A stretch of DNA of 64,000 nt. Source: Fischerella sp. JS2 (GTDB lineage Bacteria; Cyanobacteriota; Cyanobacteriia; Cyanobacteriales; Nostocaceae). The notes below the pieces were generated by a model, which was not told the DNA's origin, searched no databases, and was given only the letters and a program-made list of their open reading frames with translations. Shown here one piece after another: positions 1 through 7,830 of this stretch. The stretch lies in NCBI RefSeq assembly GCF_032393985.1, contig NZ_CP135918.1, forward strand, positions 6,759,724 through 6,823,723. Direction: 5' to 3'. The first letter of the stretch is position 1, and each line of letters starts with the position of its first letter. A program made the translations under genes and the position numbers.

Positions 1-153
1 ATAGGCAAAAAGTACAACTAGTAATTTTTAAGCAGCAATTTTTTGATTAACTGCGCTTATTAATTTAGTTAAGAATTTTCATAAATCTCACCAGATAATA
101 AGCAAGTATTTGAATTGTTCATCAGTGAGGTATATGTCAATCTTATATGATTA

Positions 154-184
154 GATCCCCGATTTCTGTAAGAAGTCGGGGATC
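154..184. terminator. Hairpin, probable terminator
   Basis: Two 14-nt arms (154-167 and 171-184) pair with a single G-T wobble around a 3-nt loop and are followed by a T-rich stretch. The gene it would terminate lies outside or left of this window, so its direction cannot be fixed. Confidence 0.55.
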
Positions 185-463
185 TTGTTGTTCTTGGTGC
201 AAGTTATCAGTTAAAACGAGTTTTAGTTTTTAGCCGTAACTTTAGTTTACGGCTTGATGCAAATATAAATAATAAAAAATCGTATTTGTCGATACACCCC
301 TTTTTTTTTACAGCACCTAACATAATTGGAACACAAGTGTTTTTTATTGCTGCCTAAAGTTAATAAAGGAAGGTGCGTAATTTTGTCTCAGACTCAAGAA
401 AGATTTATGTAAGTGTATACATCTGGAAAACTAAGCAAAAAACTACCCCAATGGGGTGATGTT

Positions 464-500
464 AGACTTGACAAAAGTCTGTCATTATGCATGTAAATAG
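464..500 (+). promoter_or_regulatory. Possible promoter of the small gene at 522
   Basis: A perfect TTGACA hexamer (468-473) lies inside a 6-bp palindrome (AGACTT, 5-nt loop, AAGTCT; 464-480). The -10 candidates about 17-19 nt downstream are weak. An AAGGA ribosome-binding site at 510-514 precedes the ATG at 522. The palindrome could be an operator, but this is inference. Confidence 0.3.
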
Positions 501-521
501 AAAAATACAAAGGAACTTACT

Positions 522-779
522 ATGCACCAAAGAATGTGCTGGTTATCTACATCCGGTGATAATGGGGATAAGATTTTGCATTTGCAGACTGCACCTCATC
601 AACCGTGGCGTCCTTATACAGCTTTTCCTCAATATGCAGTACCAGATTACAAAATCCCGGGTGGCTCTAGAGGTTGGGCAACTTACCAGAAGCTTTTAAA
701 GGCAGGTTGGACTTTAGTACCAACTGCATTAGCAAACGAGTTTTCTACATCAAATGCTCCTGTAGAACTCAATTCATAA
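522..779 (+). CDS. Small conserved-looking protein of unknown function (85 aa)
   Basis: I do not recognise the family. The ATG is preceded by a good AAGGA ribosome-binding site 7 nt upstream. The product is soluble, rich in Pro, Trp and Tyr in the first half, and has a compact second half with the words GWATYQKLLKAGW and LVPTALANE that looks like a real fold. It has no signal peptide, membrane segment or cysteine cluster. An overlapping frame starting at 487 reads through the same region but lacks a ribosome-binding site and has unlikely composition. The downstream neighbour is a nanE remnant on the other strand. Confidence 0.55.
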   Translation: MHQRMCWLSTSGDNGDKILHLQTAPHQPWRPYTAFPQYAVPDYKIPGGSRGWATYQKLLKAGWTLVPTALANEFSTSNAPVELNS

Positions 780-788
780 TTGATATAC

Positions 789-1085
789 TTATAATTCTTT
801 CGTATAGGCTTTCACTAAATAATCAATCCCCGTGATTGCAGTACCAACAAATACAGCATATGCTCCTAAATTAATCGCCTGACGCGCCATCGTAGGAGAC
901 GAAATACTACCTTCACAAATCACGGGAACTCTCAAGCTTTTTACCATCTGAGTGAGGAGTTCCCAACTAGGAGGAGAAAGATGGTTAATAGTGCAAGTAT
1001 AGCCAGATAGAGTAGTTCCTACTATATCCGCACCAGCGCTTATCGCTGCGATCGCTGCTGCAATTGTATCTATGTCAGCCATCAC
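789..1085 (-). pseudogene. nanE: N-acetylmannosamine-6-phosphate 2-epimerase, C-terminal remnant
   Basis: NanE interconverts ManNAc-6-P and GlcNAc-6-P in sialic acid and amino-sugar catabolism, and is normally a TIM barrel of about 220-230 aa. Only the last 98-100 residues remain. The retained motifs are MADIDT, GADIVGTTLSGYT, VICEGSISSP and GAYAVFVGTAIT, which correspond to the phosphate-binding half of the barrel. Family-like sequence extends a few codons upstream of the GTG/ATG (YKLVMAD) before a TGA at 1095-1097. There the coding sequence gives way to a repeat-like word (TCATGTCCGCTT) that recurs at 30761. It is therefore a truncated relic rather than a small gene. A barrel this short is unlikely to be active. 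Confidence 0.75.
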
Positions 1086-1224
1086 TAACTTATATCATGT
1101 CCGCTTAAGGACTTATCATTAAGTATATTTCTTAACATAATGATTGTTTATTTCCGCCTACTTATTTTGGTCGGACTTGATATTACCCAACTTCTGATGA
1201 ACGTGGGGTTAATAATATCTGCAA

Positions 1225-1310
1225 TTGTTTCATCTTCATCCTTCATCCTACTCTACGAGAAGCCGAAGAAGGCGCGTCTACATCCTTCATCCTTCATCCT
1301 TGATGATTGG
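1225..1310. repeat. CATCCTT short tandem repeats plus palindromic repeat word
   Basis: Several CATCCTT/TTCATCC heptamer units flank a copy of the GAAGCC...GCGTCTAC repeat word, which is also seen inside cobN. The repeats run into the last codons of the histidine kinase on the minus strand and encode its final few residues. Confidence 0.6.
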
Positions 1311-2942
1311 TTCTGGTTGGACTGGTATCCAGACTGTAAAAATTGAACCAACACCAACAGTAGATTCTACTTCAATTCGCCCCCGATGTAGTTCCACAAG
1401 TTGTTTAGTTAATGCCAAACCTAGTCCCGTACCTTCGTAACGGCGACGGTAGGGGGTATCTAGTTGATGAAATTTTTCAAACAGTAATGGTAACTGTGCT
1501 TGAGGAATACCAATACCAGTATCTTCAACTTGAAACACTGCTGTGTGATCTTCCATCCACAGGCGTAAAGTGACATTTCCACCTTCAGGCGTAAATTTGA
1601 TCGCATTACTTAAGAGATTCCATAGGATTTGTTCTACTCTTCTAACATCGGCAGTAAAGCGATCGCTTTTTTGCTCAACAAGTAACTCTAGTTTCAAAGT
1701 GACTTGCTGGCTGGTGGCTTTTTCCAGTAACGATGCAACTATATTTTCAGCGAGCTTCACTAAAGAAAACTCTGTAATATTTAAAACAGCTTTACCTGCT
1801 TCGATCTGGGATAAATCCAGAATATCATTAATCATTTCTAATAGATGTTCGCCACTGTCATGGATGGTTTGCAGATATTCCCGTTGGCGTTGATTCAAAT
1901 CTCCAAAAGACCACCGCAGTAAAGTTGCAGACATACCAATTACGTAGGTCAACGGTGTAAGTAATTCATGGCTGATGGTAGCAAGAAATTCATTGCGGAG
2001 GCGACTAGCAGCTTCAGCAGCGACTAAGGCGTCATGCAACGCCACTGTGCGTTCAACGACTCTTTGTTCGAGAGTTTGTTTCTCTTGAGTCAGTGATCGC
2101 ATTAACTCAGCTTGATAAATTGCGATCGCCAATTGTTCTGCAACAGAAGTTAGGAGACTTTTTTCACTCCCAGTCCACTGACGTGTTCTATTGCACTGAT
2201 GAGCAATCAAAAGTCCCCAAAGTTTATCTTCAAATACAATTGGAGCGATGAATTTTGAGCGGACTTTAATAGTTCTTAAAGCATTCAACAACCACTCTTC
2301 TAAAACATAAGTTTTTTCAACATCATCTACAGCAACACTCAAGCCTTGACGATACTTTTCCCACCAGGGAGAGTTGGGTAAAAAGCAATATTCTTCTCTA
2401 TAGTGCAAAACAGAAGGAATAGTATCGTCAACACGGGATTCATAAATTACACAATTAGAAGATAGTGCTAAATTGAGTGATAATGAGGAATTTAAGGCAT
2501 AAGTTTTGACTTGATCAATACCTGGAATTCCGAAACGAAATATCTCATCGTTTAGTGCTGAATAATTTGGCTGTCCCGGTTTTGGCTTAATCAAATCGCC
2601 TAAAAAATTATCTTGAGAGAATAGCCCCGCAGGTAAATTATTATTAGTATTCAACCTCTGAGAACGGTTAAAAAGCTCTGCCACCTGTGGATAAACTAAC
2701 TTGCAAATTACTAACCGATCTAATTCTAAAAACTGCCGCACCTGCTCAATTGCTGTTACGATAATTACCGATAAGTCTAGACTTTGGCGAGTCTGAGTTG
2801 TAATCTGATTCAATAGGCGCTCTTGAGCAAGTTGTTTGTTGAGGGCATTCTCCACTGGTTGACAAACAGAAGCCAGAGGAGTTGTGGAGGCTTGTGGTTG
2901 TGTGATTTCCTGATTTGGCTCTGGCAGGAAAAAATCTAACAA
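1287..2942 (-). CDS. GAF sensor histidine kinase, downstream part of a frameshifted gene
   Basis: This part carries the signalling core of a two-component kinase. It has a phytochrome-type GAF domain (about residues 45-280), a coiled linker (285-320) and a HisKA dimerisation domain with phospho-acceptor His at 325 in the H-box SHELLTPL. The HATPase domain follows, with N-box NLLSNAIKF (442-450), G1 DTGIGIP (about 474-480) and G2 GTGLGLAL (504-511). The only possible start is a TTG in mid-domain with no ribosome-binding site. Family-like sequence (QLLAPNDVKLQ) continues upstream in this frame to a TGA, and the true N-terminus lies in the next frame (2936-3358). The whole gene is 1287-3358, about 690 aa, broken or recoded at the 7-T run 2996-3002. 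No receiver domain is fused and the partner is unknown. Confidence 0.8.
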   Translation of the reverse strand: MLDFFLPEPNQEITQPQASTTPLASVCQPVENALNKQLAQERLLNQITTQTRQSLDLSVIIVTAIEQVRQFLELDRLVICKLVYPQVAELFNRSQRLNTNNNLPAGLFSQDNFLGDLIKPKPGQPNYSALNDEIFRFGIPGIDQVKTYALNSSLSLNLALSSNCVIYESRVDDTIPSVLHYREEYCFLPNSPWWEKYRQGLSVAVDDVEKTYVLEEWLLNALRTIKVRSKFIAPIVFEDKLWGLLIAHQCNRTRQWTGSEKSLLTSVAEQLAIAIYQAELMRSLTQEKQTLEQRVVERTVALHDALVAAEAASRLRNEFLATISHELLTPLTYVIGMSATLLRWSFGDLNQRQREYLQTIHDSGEHLLEMINDILDLSQIEAGKAVLNITEFSLVKLAENIVASLLEKATSQQVTLKLELLVEQKSDRFTADVRRVEQILWNLLSNAIKFTPEGGNVTLRLWMEDHTAVFQVEDTGIGIPQAQLPLLFEKFHQLDTPYRRRYEGTGLGLALTKQLVELHRGRIEVESTVGVGSIFTVWIPVQPEPIIKDEG

Positions 2943-3358
2943 TAATAGCGTAAACTGACTTTGGAGTTTGACATCATTAGGAGCAAGAAGTTGACAAAAA
3001 AATCAAGCTTATGGTGTTGGGGACAATTGCGTGCAAATAAATCTTTGATGTTTATCAAGAAAGAGGCGATCGCTTCACAATCGAATGTTAACTTAACATG
3101 CAACTGCTGCCGCAAATCTCCATTTTCCTCTGGATAACCCACCATCAAAGCACTAAAACCCTGAGAGATGACAACTGTAAATTTTTGCGTCTGCCATTGT
3201 TCAGGTTGACTAATCTGCTTCAGCACAGCTTCTGTCAGAACCACAAAATCACCTTCCACTGCTTGAGCCATCTGCTCTAACAATTCGCCAAGCTGATTAA
3301 ATACATCTAAAGGCAAGGTGCGAGAAAAGCTCAAATCAGGGGAACTAAGCATGTTCAA
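2936..3358 (-). CDS. N-terminal sensor domain of the same histidine kinase
   Basis: This frame encodes about 120 residues of an alpha/beta sensory domain, then runs off into about 15 unrelated residues and a stop. The segments FNQLGELLEQMAQAVEGD, LTEAVLKQISQPEQW, FTVVISQGFSALMVG and LTFDCEAIASFL resemble the N-terminal domain that precedes the GAF domain in cyanobacterial hybrid kinases (recognised by eye). The expected continuation lies in the -1 frame right after a run of seven T on the coding strand (plus-strand A7 at 2996-3002). On its own it has no output domain. It is annotated separately only because the two frames do not join in the sequence as given. Confidence 0.65.
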   Translation of the reverse strand: MNMLSSPDLSFSRTLPLDVFNQLGELLEQMAQAVEGDFVVLTEAVLKQISQPEQWQTQKFTVVISQGFSALMVGYPEENGDLRQQLHVKLTFDCEAIASFLINIKDLFARNCPQHHKLDFFVNFLLLMMSNSKVSLRYYC

Positions 3359-3680
3359 AAATTCGTTACAAGAAGCTAGATGCAGTTGCTGAATTATCCG
3401 CCTTCAGCGGAAGGCAGAGGGCAGAAGGGGTTCCCCACAAATTCGCTCTCCGAATCGCGAATTTGTGGGGGCCCCGCAGAAGGTAGAAGGTATAAATTAT
3501 GTCTTGCAGTTAAGCCTTCTGGCGATCGCCAAACGGGTTTAAAACCCCACCGTCTGCACGGTGTCTACGATTGGTTGCGGTTTAAATCCCCATCCAATCG
3601 AACCTTCTGCCTCCTGCCTCCTGCCTTCTTCAATTTTTAATTGCGTTCTAACCAACAGTTTAAGACCCTCAAACAGGAAT
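3359..3680. other. Repeat-filled gap upstream of cobN
   Basis: The stretch holds a perfect 14-bp stem (arms 3433-3446 and 3457-3470, 10-nt loop), GAAGGCAGA-type tandem words and a HIP1 site. A second palindromic segment near 3545-3575 contains CACCGT...ACGGTG. Open frames across it (3380-3640 on the plus strand, 3539-3793 on the minus strand) are repeat-derived and I do not call them. No cobalamin riboswitch signature was seen ahead of cobN. Confidence 0.6.
3433..3470. repeat. Perfect 14-bp palindromic repeat
   Basis: CCCCACAAATTCGC pairs exactly with its complement at 3457-3470 around a 10-nt loop. It belongs to the palindromic repeat class scattered through this genome and has no T-run, so a repeat is likelier than a terminator. 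Confidence 0.7.
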
Positions 3681-6600
3681 ATGCATCGTATTAATGCCAC
3701 TCCAGGAGGTTGGAACCTCCAATCAGAAGGTGTAAGCTTCCTAGAACAAACTCCAGCTCCCCTTGTATTGCTGACGGCTGCTGACACCGACATTCAAGCT
3801 TTAGCAGCTGCAATCCCCAAGTTACCTACAAAATTTTCTGCATTTAGAGTTGCTAACCTATTGAACTTGCAGCATCAAATTAGCATTGATACCTATGCCG
3901 AGCAAGTTTTACAACTAGCCCAGGTAATTATTCTGCGCTTACTAGGAGGACGCTCCTATTGGGCTTACGGGTTAGAGGTAGTCGAGGAAATAGCACAAAA
4001 CAATGATATAAACCTCATTGTAATACCAGGGGACGATGCTCTTGATCCTGCTCTTATGTCCCACTCAACCCTGCCCTTGGGTGTTGTGAACCAAATTTGG
4101 CGCTATTTCAACGAAGGTGGCACAGAAAATATTGCCAACGCCCTAAAATATATTGCTGATCATTGCCTTTCCACTTCCTTTAATCCACCACCACCCCAGG
4201 TAGTACCGCGTGTCGGGCTGTATCCTTGGCTGGGGAGATTGGGAGGTGGGGAACTCGGGGCCCCCACTCCCCCAAAGGAGTGGGGATTAGGGGCAATGGG
4301 GAGGTGGGGAGAAAAACCTCACCCCATCCCCCCTACCCTACGGGAAGCCGCTTGCGCGTCTACACCCCATCACCCCATCACTTCCAAAGTTGGCATCCTC
4401 TTCTACCGCGCCCATTATCTAGCAGGAAATACCAAAGTCATCGATGCTTTGTGCGAAGCTTTGGCAAATCGAAATTTAGAACCTGTACCAGTGTTTGTTT
4501 CTTCGCTGCGAGAACTCGATGTGCAAGAAGAGTTGAGCGAAATTTTTCAACCAAAAGACTCACAGTCAATATCTGTACTACTGAATACGACTAGTTTTTC
4601 TTTGGCGCGGTTGGAAACAGAAGCACCCCAACTAGAACTGTGGCAAAAATTAGATGTGCCTGTTTTACAGGTAATTTTAAGTGGTGGTTGTGTAGAACAG
4701 TGGCAGGCGCAGTTTCAAGGACTTTCCCCCCGTGACGTCGCCATGAATGTGGCGCTACCGGAAGTAGATGGACGCATTATTACTCGGGCTGTATCTTTTA
4801 AAGCGGTGCAAACTCGGCATCCCCAGTTAGAAACTGATGTCATGGTTTATGAACCTGTGCGCGATCGCATTGAGTTTGTTGCGGAATTAGCATCTAACTG
4901 GGTGCGTTTGCGTTCTAAGCCACCTCAAGAACGACGTATTGCTTTGATTTTGGCAAATTACCCCAGCCGTGATGGTCGCATTGCTAATGGTGTCGGATTG
5001 GATACGCCTGCTAGTTGTATAGAAATTCTTCAGGCTTTACAGTTGGCAGGCTATGAAGTAGAAAAGATTCCTGCTACTGGTGATGAATTAATTCAGCTTC
5101 TCACTGGTGGGGTAACGAATGATCCGGAAGGTAGGGAGTTGCGTCCGGTGCAGCAAAGTGTTTCTGTACAGGAGTATCAGGAGTATTTTGCTAGTTTGCC
5201 GCAACAAGTGCAGCAGGGGATTTGCGATCGGTGGAGAGAAGGGGGACGACTTGGAGGAGTAAATTCTTCTCCCACTCCTCACACCCCTCACACCCCACCC
5301 TTACGGGAAGCCGCTACGCGTCTACACACCCCCCACACTCCCCTCTCTCCCTTGTCTTTTCCCGATCCCCAATCCCCGATCCCCGGTATTCAACTCGGTA
5401 ATATCTTTATGGGAATTCAGCCAGCGCGGGGTTATGATCTTGACCCGAGTTTGAATTATCATGCACCAGATTTAGAACCAACTCATGCTTATTTGGCTTT
5501 TTATTACTGGGTGAGGGAATGTTTTGCTGCGGATGCTGTGGTGCATGTGGGTAAACATGGGAATTTGGAGTGGCTACCTGGTAAAAGTGTGGCTTTATCG
5601 AGTAGTTGTTACCCAGAGGTAGCTTTGGGGGCGCTTCCCCATTTGTATCCGTTTATTGTCAATGATCCTGGTGAGGGTTCCCAGGCTAAACGTCGTGTCC
5701 AAGCGGTGATTGTGGATCACTTGACGCCGCCTTTGACTCGTGCGGAATTATATGGTGGTTTACAGCAACTGGAAAATTTAATTGATGAGTATTACGAGGC
5801 AGAGAGTTTAGACCCAGGACGTTTAAGTGCAGTTTGCGATCGCATTCAAGAATTAATTCTCAAAGAAAATCTTCACCTCGATTTGAAATTGGTTAATAGC
5901 AAAGAACAATCACCAATTACCAATTACCAATTACCAATTGGCAAAATCGATGGTTATCTGTGTGAATTGAAAGAAGCCCAAATTCGTGATGGTTTACATA
6001 TTTTTGGGCAATGTCCAAGCGGTAGGCAACTACGAGATTTAATTGTAGCGATCGCTCGTCATCCTAATCGTCATCATCATGGCTTAACTCGCGCGATCGC
6101 AGAAGATTTGGGCTTAGATTTTGATCCGTTGACAACAGATTTCGCCACACAACTATCACCCCACAGCCATCAAATTCTGCAAGAAAAATTTCAGCGTCCC
6201 TGTCGCAGCGTCGGCGATGCAGTGGAAGTTATAGAAACATACGCCGCCACCCTCGTAGAAAACCTCATCACTCTCTCCACCCCTCACACTCCCCTACCTC
6301 CCCACCTCCCCACTGCCCCTAATCTTCAACGCCTCTTTCTTTATGCCGGGGGACCCGTCCACCGCACTGGCTCCTCCCTTGGGGGAGTGGGGGCCCCGAG
6401 TTCCCCACATCTCCACCTCCCCCTCACCTGGATAGACTCCCGCCTCCTCCCTGCTTTGCAAAAAACTCACCAAGAAATTACTCACTTGCTGCGTGGACTT
6501 GATGGTAGGTATGTCAAGAGTGCCCCTGCTGGTGCGCCTACGCGTGGACGACCGGAGGTTCTGCCTACGGGTAACAATTTTTATACTCTTGATATTCGCG

Positions 6601-7799
6601 CTCTCCCCACAGAAATTGCCTGGGATATAGGCAGGAAAGCGGCGGAGACTTTAATTGAATGCTACACACAGGAGCATGGTGAGTATCCGAAAACACTAGG
6701 TTTATCTCTGTGGGGAACTGCTACCATGCGGACTGGAGGTGATGACATTGCTGAGGCTTTGGCTTTGTTGGGTGTGCAGCCTGTTTGGGATGGTGCAGCC
6801 AGGCGGGTTGTAGATTTTGAAATTTTGCCGTTGTCAGTGTTAGGACGCCCACGGGTGGATGTAACGTTAAGAATTTCTGGATTTTTCCGGGATGCTTTTC
6901 CTAATCTGATAGATTTATTTGACCAAGCAGTTGCAGCAGTTGCAATCTTGGATGAACCTCCATCATTAAATCCCCTCGCCGCACAAGTTCGTCAAGAAAC
7001 AGATTTTTGGATAAGACAAGGCTTGAGTTCACAAGAGGCGCAGGTGCGATCGCGTTATCGGGTTTTTGGTTCTAAGCCAGGCGCTTATGGTGCTGGACTG
7101 CAAGGTTTAATAGAATCACAAAATTGGACAGACGACCAAGATTTAGCGCGTGCCTACATTAACTGGAGTTGCTATGCCTATACTAGTTCCCCCTCTCAAG
7201 AAGGATTAGGGGAGTTAGGCGGCATTTCGGCACCTGAAGCCTTTGAGCAACGTCTATCACAAATGCAGATTGTCTTACATAATCAAGACAATCGTGAACA
7301 CGACATCCTTGATTCCGATGATTATTACCAATTTCAAGGAGGTTTAACAGCAGCAGTACGTTCCATTCAGGGGACAAATCCCCAAACTTATTTTGGTGAC
7401 AACTCCATGACTGCCAAACCGCGAGTCCGGACTCTCAAAGAAGAAATTGCTAGGGTATATCGTTCTCGTGTAGTCAATCCGAAATGGATTGCAGGAGTTA
7501 TGCGCCACGGTTATAAAGGTGCATTTGAAATGGCAGCGACGGTAGATTATTTATTTGCCTACGATGCTACAGCCAAATGTGTAGAAGATCATATGTATGA
7601 GGGAATCGCACAAGCGTACTTGTTCGATCCTGATGTCAGTGAATTTATCCAGAGTAGAAACCCGTATGCCTTACGTGATATGGCCGAGAGGCTTTTGGAA
7701 GCAAAAAAACGCGGTTTATGGCAGGATGCAAATTTACAGACACTCGAAAATTTGAGAAACTTAGTTCATCAAGCAGAAGCAGTAATAGAACAAAAATAA
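3681..7799 (+). CDS. cobN: Cobaltochelatase large subunit CobN (ChlH/BchH family)
   Basis: CobN is the large, tetrapyrrole-binding subunit of the aerobic ATP-dependent cobaltochelatase that inserts cobalt into hydrogenobyrinic a,c-diamide in cobalamin synthesis. In cyanobacteria, ChlI and ChlD are thought to serve as the other subunits. The 1372-aa product has typical CobN landmarks: KVGILFYRAHYLAGN, ILANYPSRDGRIANGVGLDTPAS, VVHVGKHGNLEWLPGKS, GAPTRGRPEVLPTG, LSLWGTATMRTGGDDIAEALALLG and RHGYKGAFEMAATVDYLFAYDAT. I chose the ATG at 3681 because the family N-terminus (MHRINATPGGW) begins there; upstream codons are repeat DNA. The gene is longer than usual because of in-frame low-complexity insertions near 4225-4385, 5240-5385, 5915-5945, 6275-6445 and 7188-7227, built from words of the intergenic repeats. 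The reading frame is open throughout, so it is probably functional. Confidence 0.93.
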   Translation: MHRINATPGGWNLQSEGVSFLEQTPAPLVLLTAADTDIQALAAAIPKLPTKFSAFRVANLLNLQHQISIDTYAEQVLQLAQVIILRLLGGRSYWAYGLEVVEEIAQNNDINLIVIPGDDALDPALMSHSTLPLGVVNQIWRYFNEGGTENIANALKYIADHCLSTSFNPPPPQVVPRVGLYPWLGRLGGGELGAPTPPKEWGLGAMGRWGEKPHPIPPTLREAACASTPHHPITSKVGILFYRAHYLAGNTKVIDALCEALANRNLEPVPVFVSSLRELDVQEELSEIFQPKDSQSISVLLNTTSFSLARLETEAPQLELWQKLDVPVLQVILSGGCVEQWQAQFQGLSPRDVAMNVALPEVDGRIITRAVSFKAVQTRHPQLETDVMVYEPVRDRIEFVAELASNWVRLRSKPPQERRIALILANYPSRDGRIANGVGLDTPASCIEILQALQLAGYEVEKIPATGDELIQLLTGGVTNDPEGRELRPVQQSVSVQEYQEYFASLPQQVQQGICDRWREGGRLGGVNSSPTPHTPHTPPLREAATRLHTPHTPLSPLSFPDPQSPIPGIQLGNIFMGIQPARGYDLDPSLNYHAPDLEPTHAYLAFYYWVRECFAADAVVHVGKHGNLEWLPGKSVALSSSCYPEVALGALPHLYPFIVNDPGEGSQAKRRVQAVIVDHLTPPLTRAELYGGLQQLENLIDEYYEAESLDPGRLSAVCDRIQELILKENLHLDLKLVNSKEQSPITNYQLPIGKIDGYLCELKEAQIRDGLHIFGQCPSGRQLRDLIVAIARHPNRHHHGLTRAIAEDLGLDFDPLTTDFATQLSPHSHQILQEKFQRPCRSVGDAVEVIETYAATLVENLITLSTPHTPLPPHLPTAPNLQRLFLYAGGPVHRTGSSLGGVGAPSSPHLHLPLTWIDSRLLPALQKTHQEITHLLRGLDGRYVKSAPAGAPTRGRPEVLPTGNNFYTLDIRALPTEIAWDIGRKAAETLIECYTQEHGEYPKTLGLSLWGTATMRTGGDDIAEALALLGVQPVWDGAARRVVDFEILPLSVLGRPRVDVTLRISGFFRDAFPNLIDLFDQAVAAVAILDEPPSLNPLAAQVRQETDFWIRQGLSSQEAQVRSRYRVFGSKPGAYGAGLQGLIESQNWTDDQDLARAYINWSCYAYTSSPSQEGLGELGGISAPEAFEQRLSQMQIVLHNQDNREHDILDSDDYYQFQGGLTAAVRSIQGTNPQTYFGDNSMTAKPRVRTLKEEIARVYRSRVVNPKWIAGVMRHGYKGAFEMAATVDYLFAYDATAKCVEDHMYEGIAQAYLFDPDVSEFIQSRNPYALRDMAERLLEAKKRGLWQDANLQTLENLRNLVHQAEAVIEQK
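4225..4385. repeat. In-frame repeat insertion in cobN (first)
   Basis: This low-complexity segment is rich in GGGGAG, CACCCC and the word ACGGGAAGCCGCTTGCGCGTC. It separates two conserved CobN blocks (…GLYPW and KVGILFYR) and adds about 50 residues rich in Gly, Pro and Trp. The same REP-like word recurs at about 5290 and, degenerate, at about 1255-1285. Confidence 0.7.
5240..5385. repeat. In-frame repeat insertion in cobN (second)
   Basis: CACACCCC tandem words and a copy of the GGGAAGCCGCTACGCGTC word encode a Pro/Thr/His-rich peptide (repeated PHT). It lies between the conserved GICDRW and GIQLGNIFMGIQPARG blocks. Confidence 0.7.
6275..6445. repeat. In-frame repeat insertion in cobN (third)
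   Basis: CACCTCCCC words and a copy of the CTTGGGGGAGTGGGGGCCCCGAG palindrome (compare 4247-4275, in inverse orientation) lie between the VENLITLS and WIDSRLLPAL blocks. The frame stays open. Confidence 0.6.
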
Positions 7800-7830
7800 A
7801 CTGATATCGAAAAGTAGTGTAGGGAAATCT

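Larger units (their letters stand above)
1..521. other. Gene-free left edge
   Basis: I see no credible coding sequence here. The stretch is AT-rich and holds one clear terminator-like hairpin (154-184). It also has a short palindrome at 464-480 that overlaps a TTGACA hexamer (468-473) upstream of the small gene starting at 522. A run of T lies at 301-310. Confidence 0.6.

Noticed and set aside
487-699. 70-codon frame overlapping the 85-aa gene
   Set aside because: It has no ribosome-binding site; the overlapping frame from 522 has one and better composition.
3561-3680. Longer N-terminus for CobN
   Set aside because: The upstream codons are repeat DNA; the family N-terminus starts at the ATG at 3681.
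3380-3793. Open frames in the repeat region before cobN (both strands)
   Set aside because: They are made of repeat DNA and have no protein-like features.
5270-5300. ACTCCTCACAC word of the Yfr1 small RNA
   Set aside because: It arises from CACACCCC repeats inside cobN (and again in recJ near 24038); the Yfr1 stem-loop context is absent.
6500-6570. GAPTRGRPEVLPTG segment of CobN as a further repeat insertion
   Set aside because: This motif is a conserved part of CobN and ChlH-like proteins.
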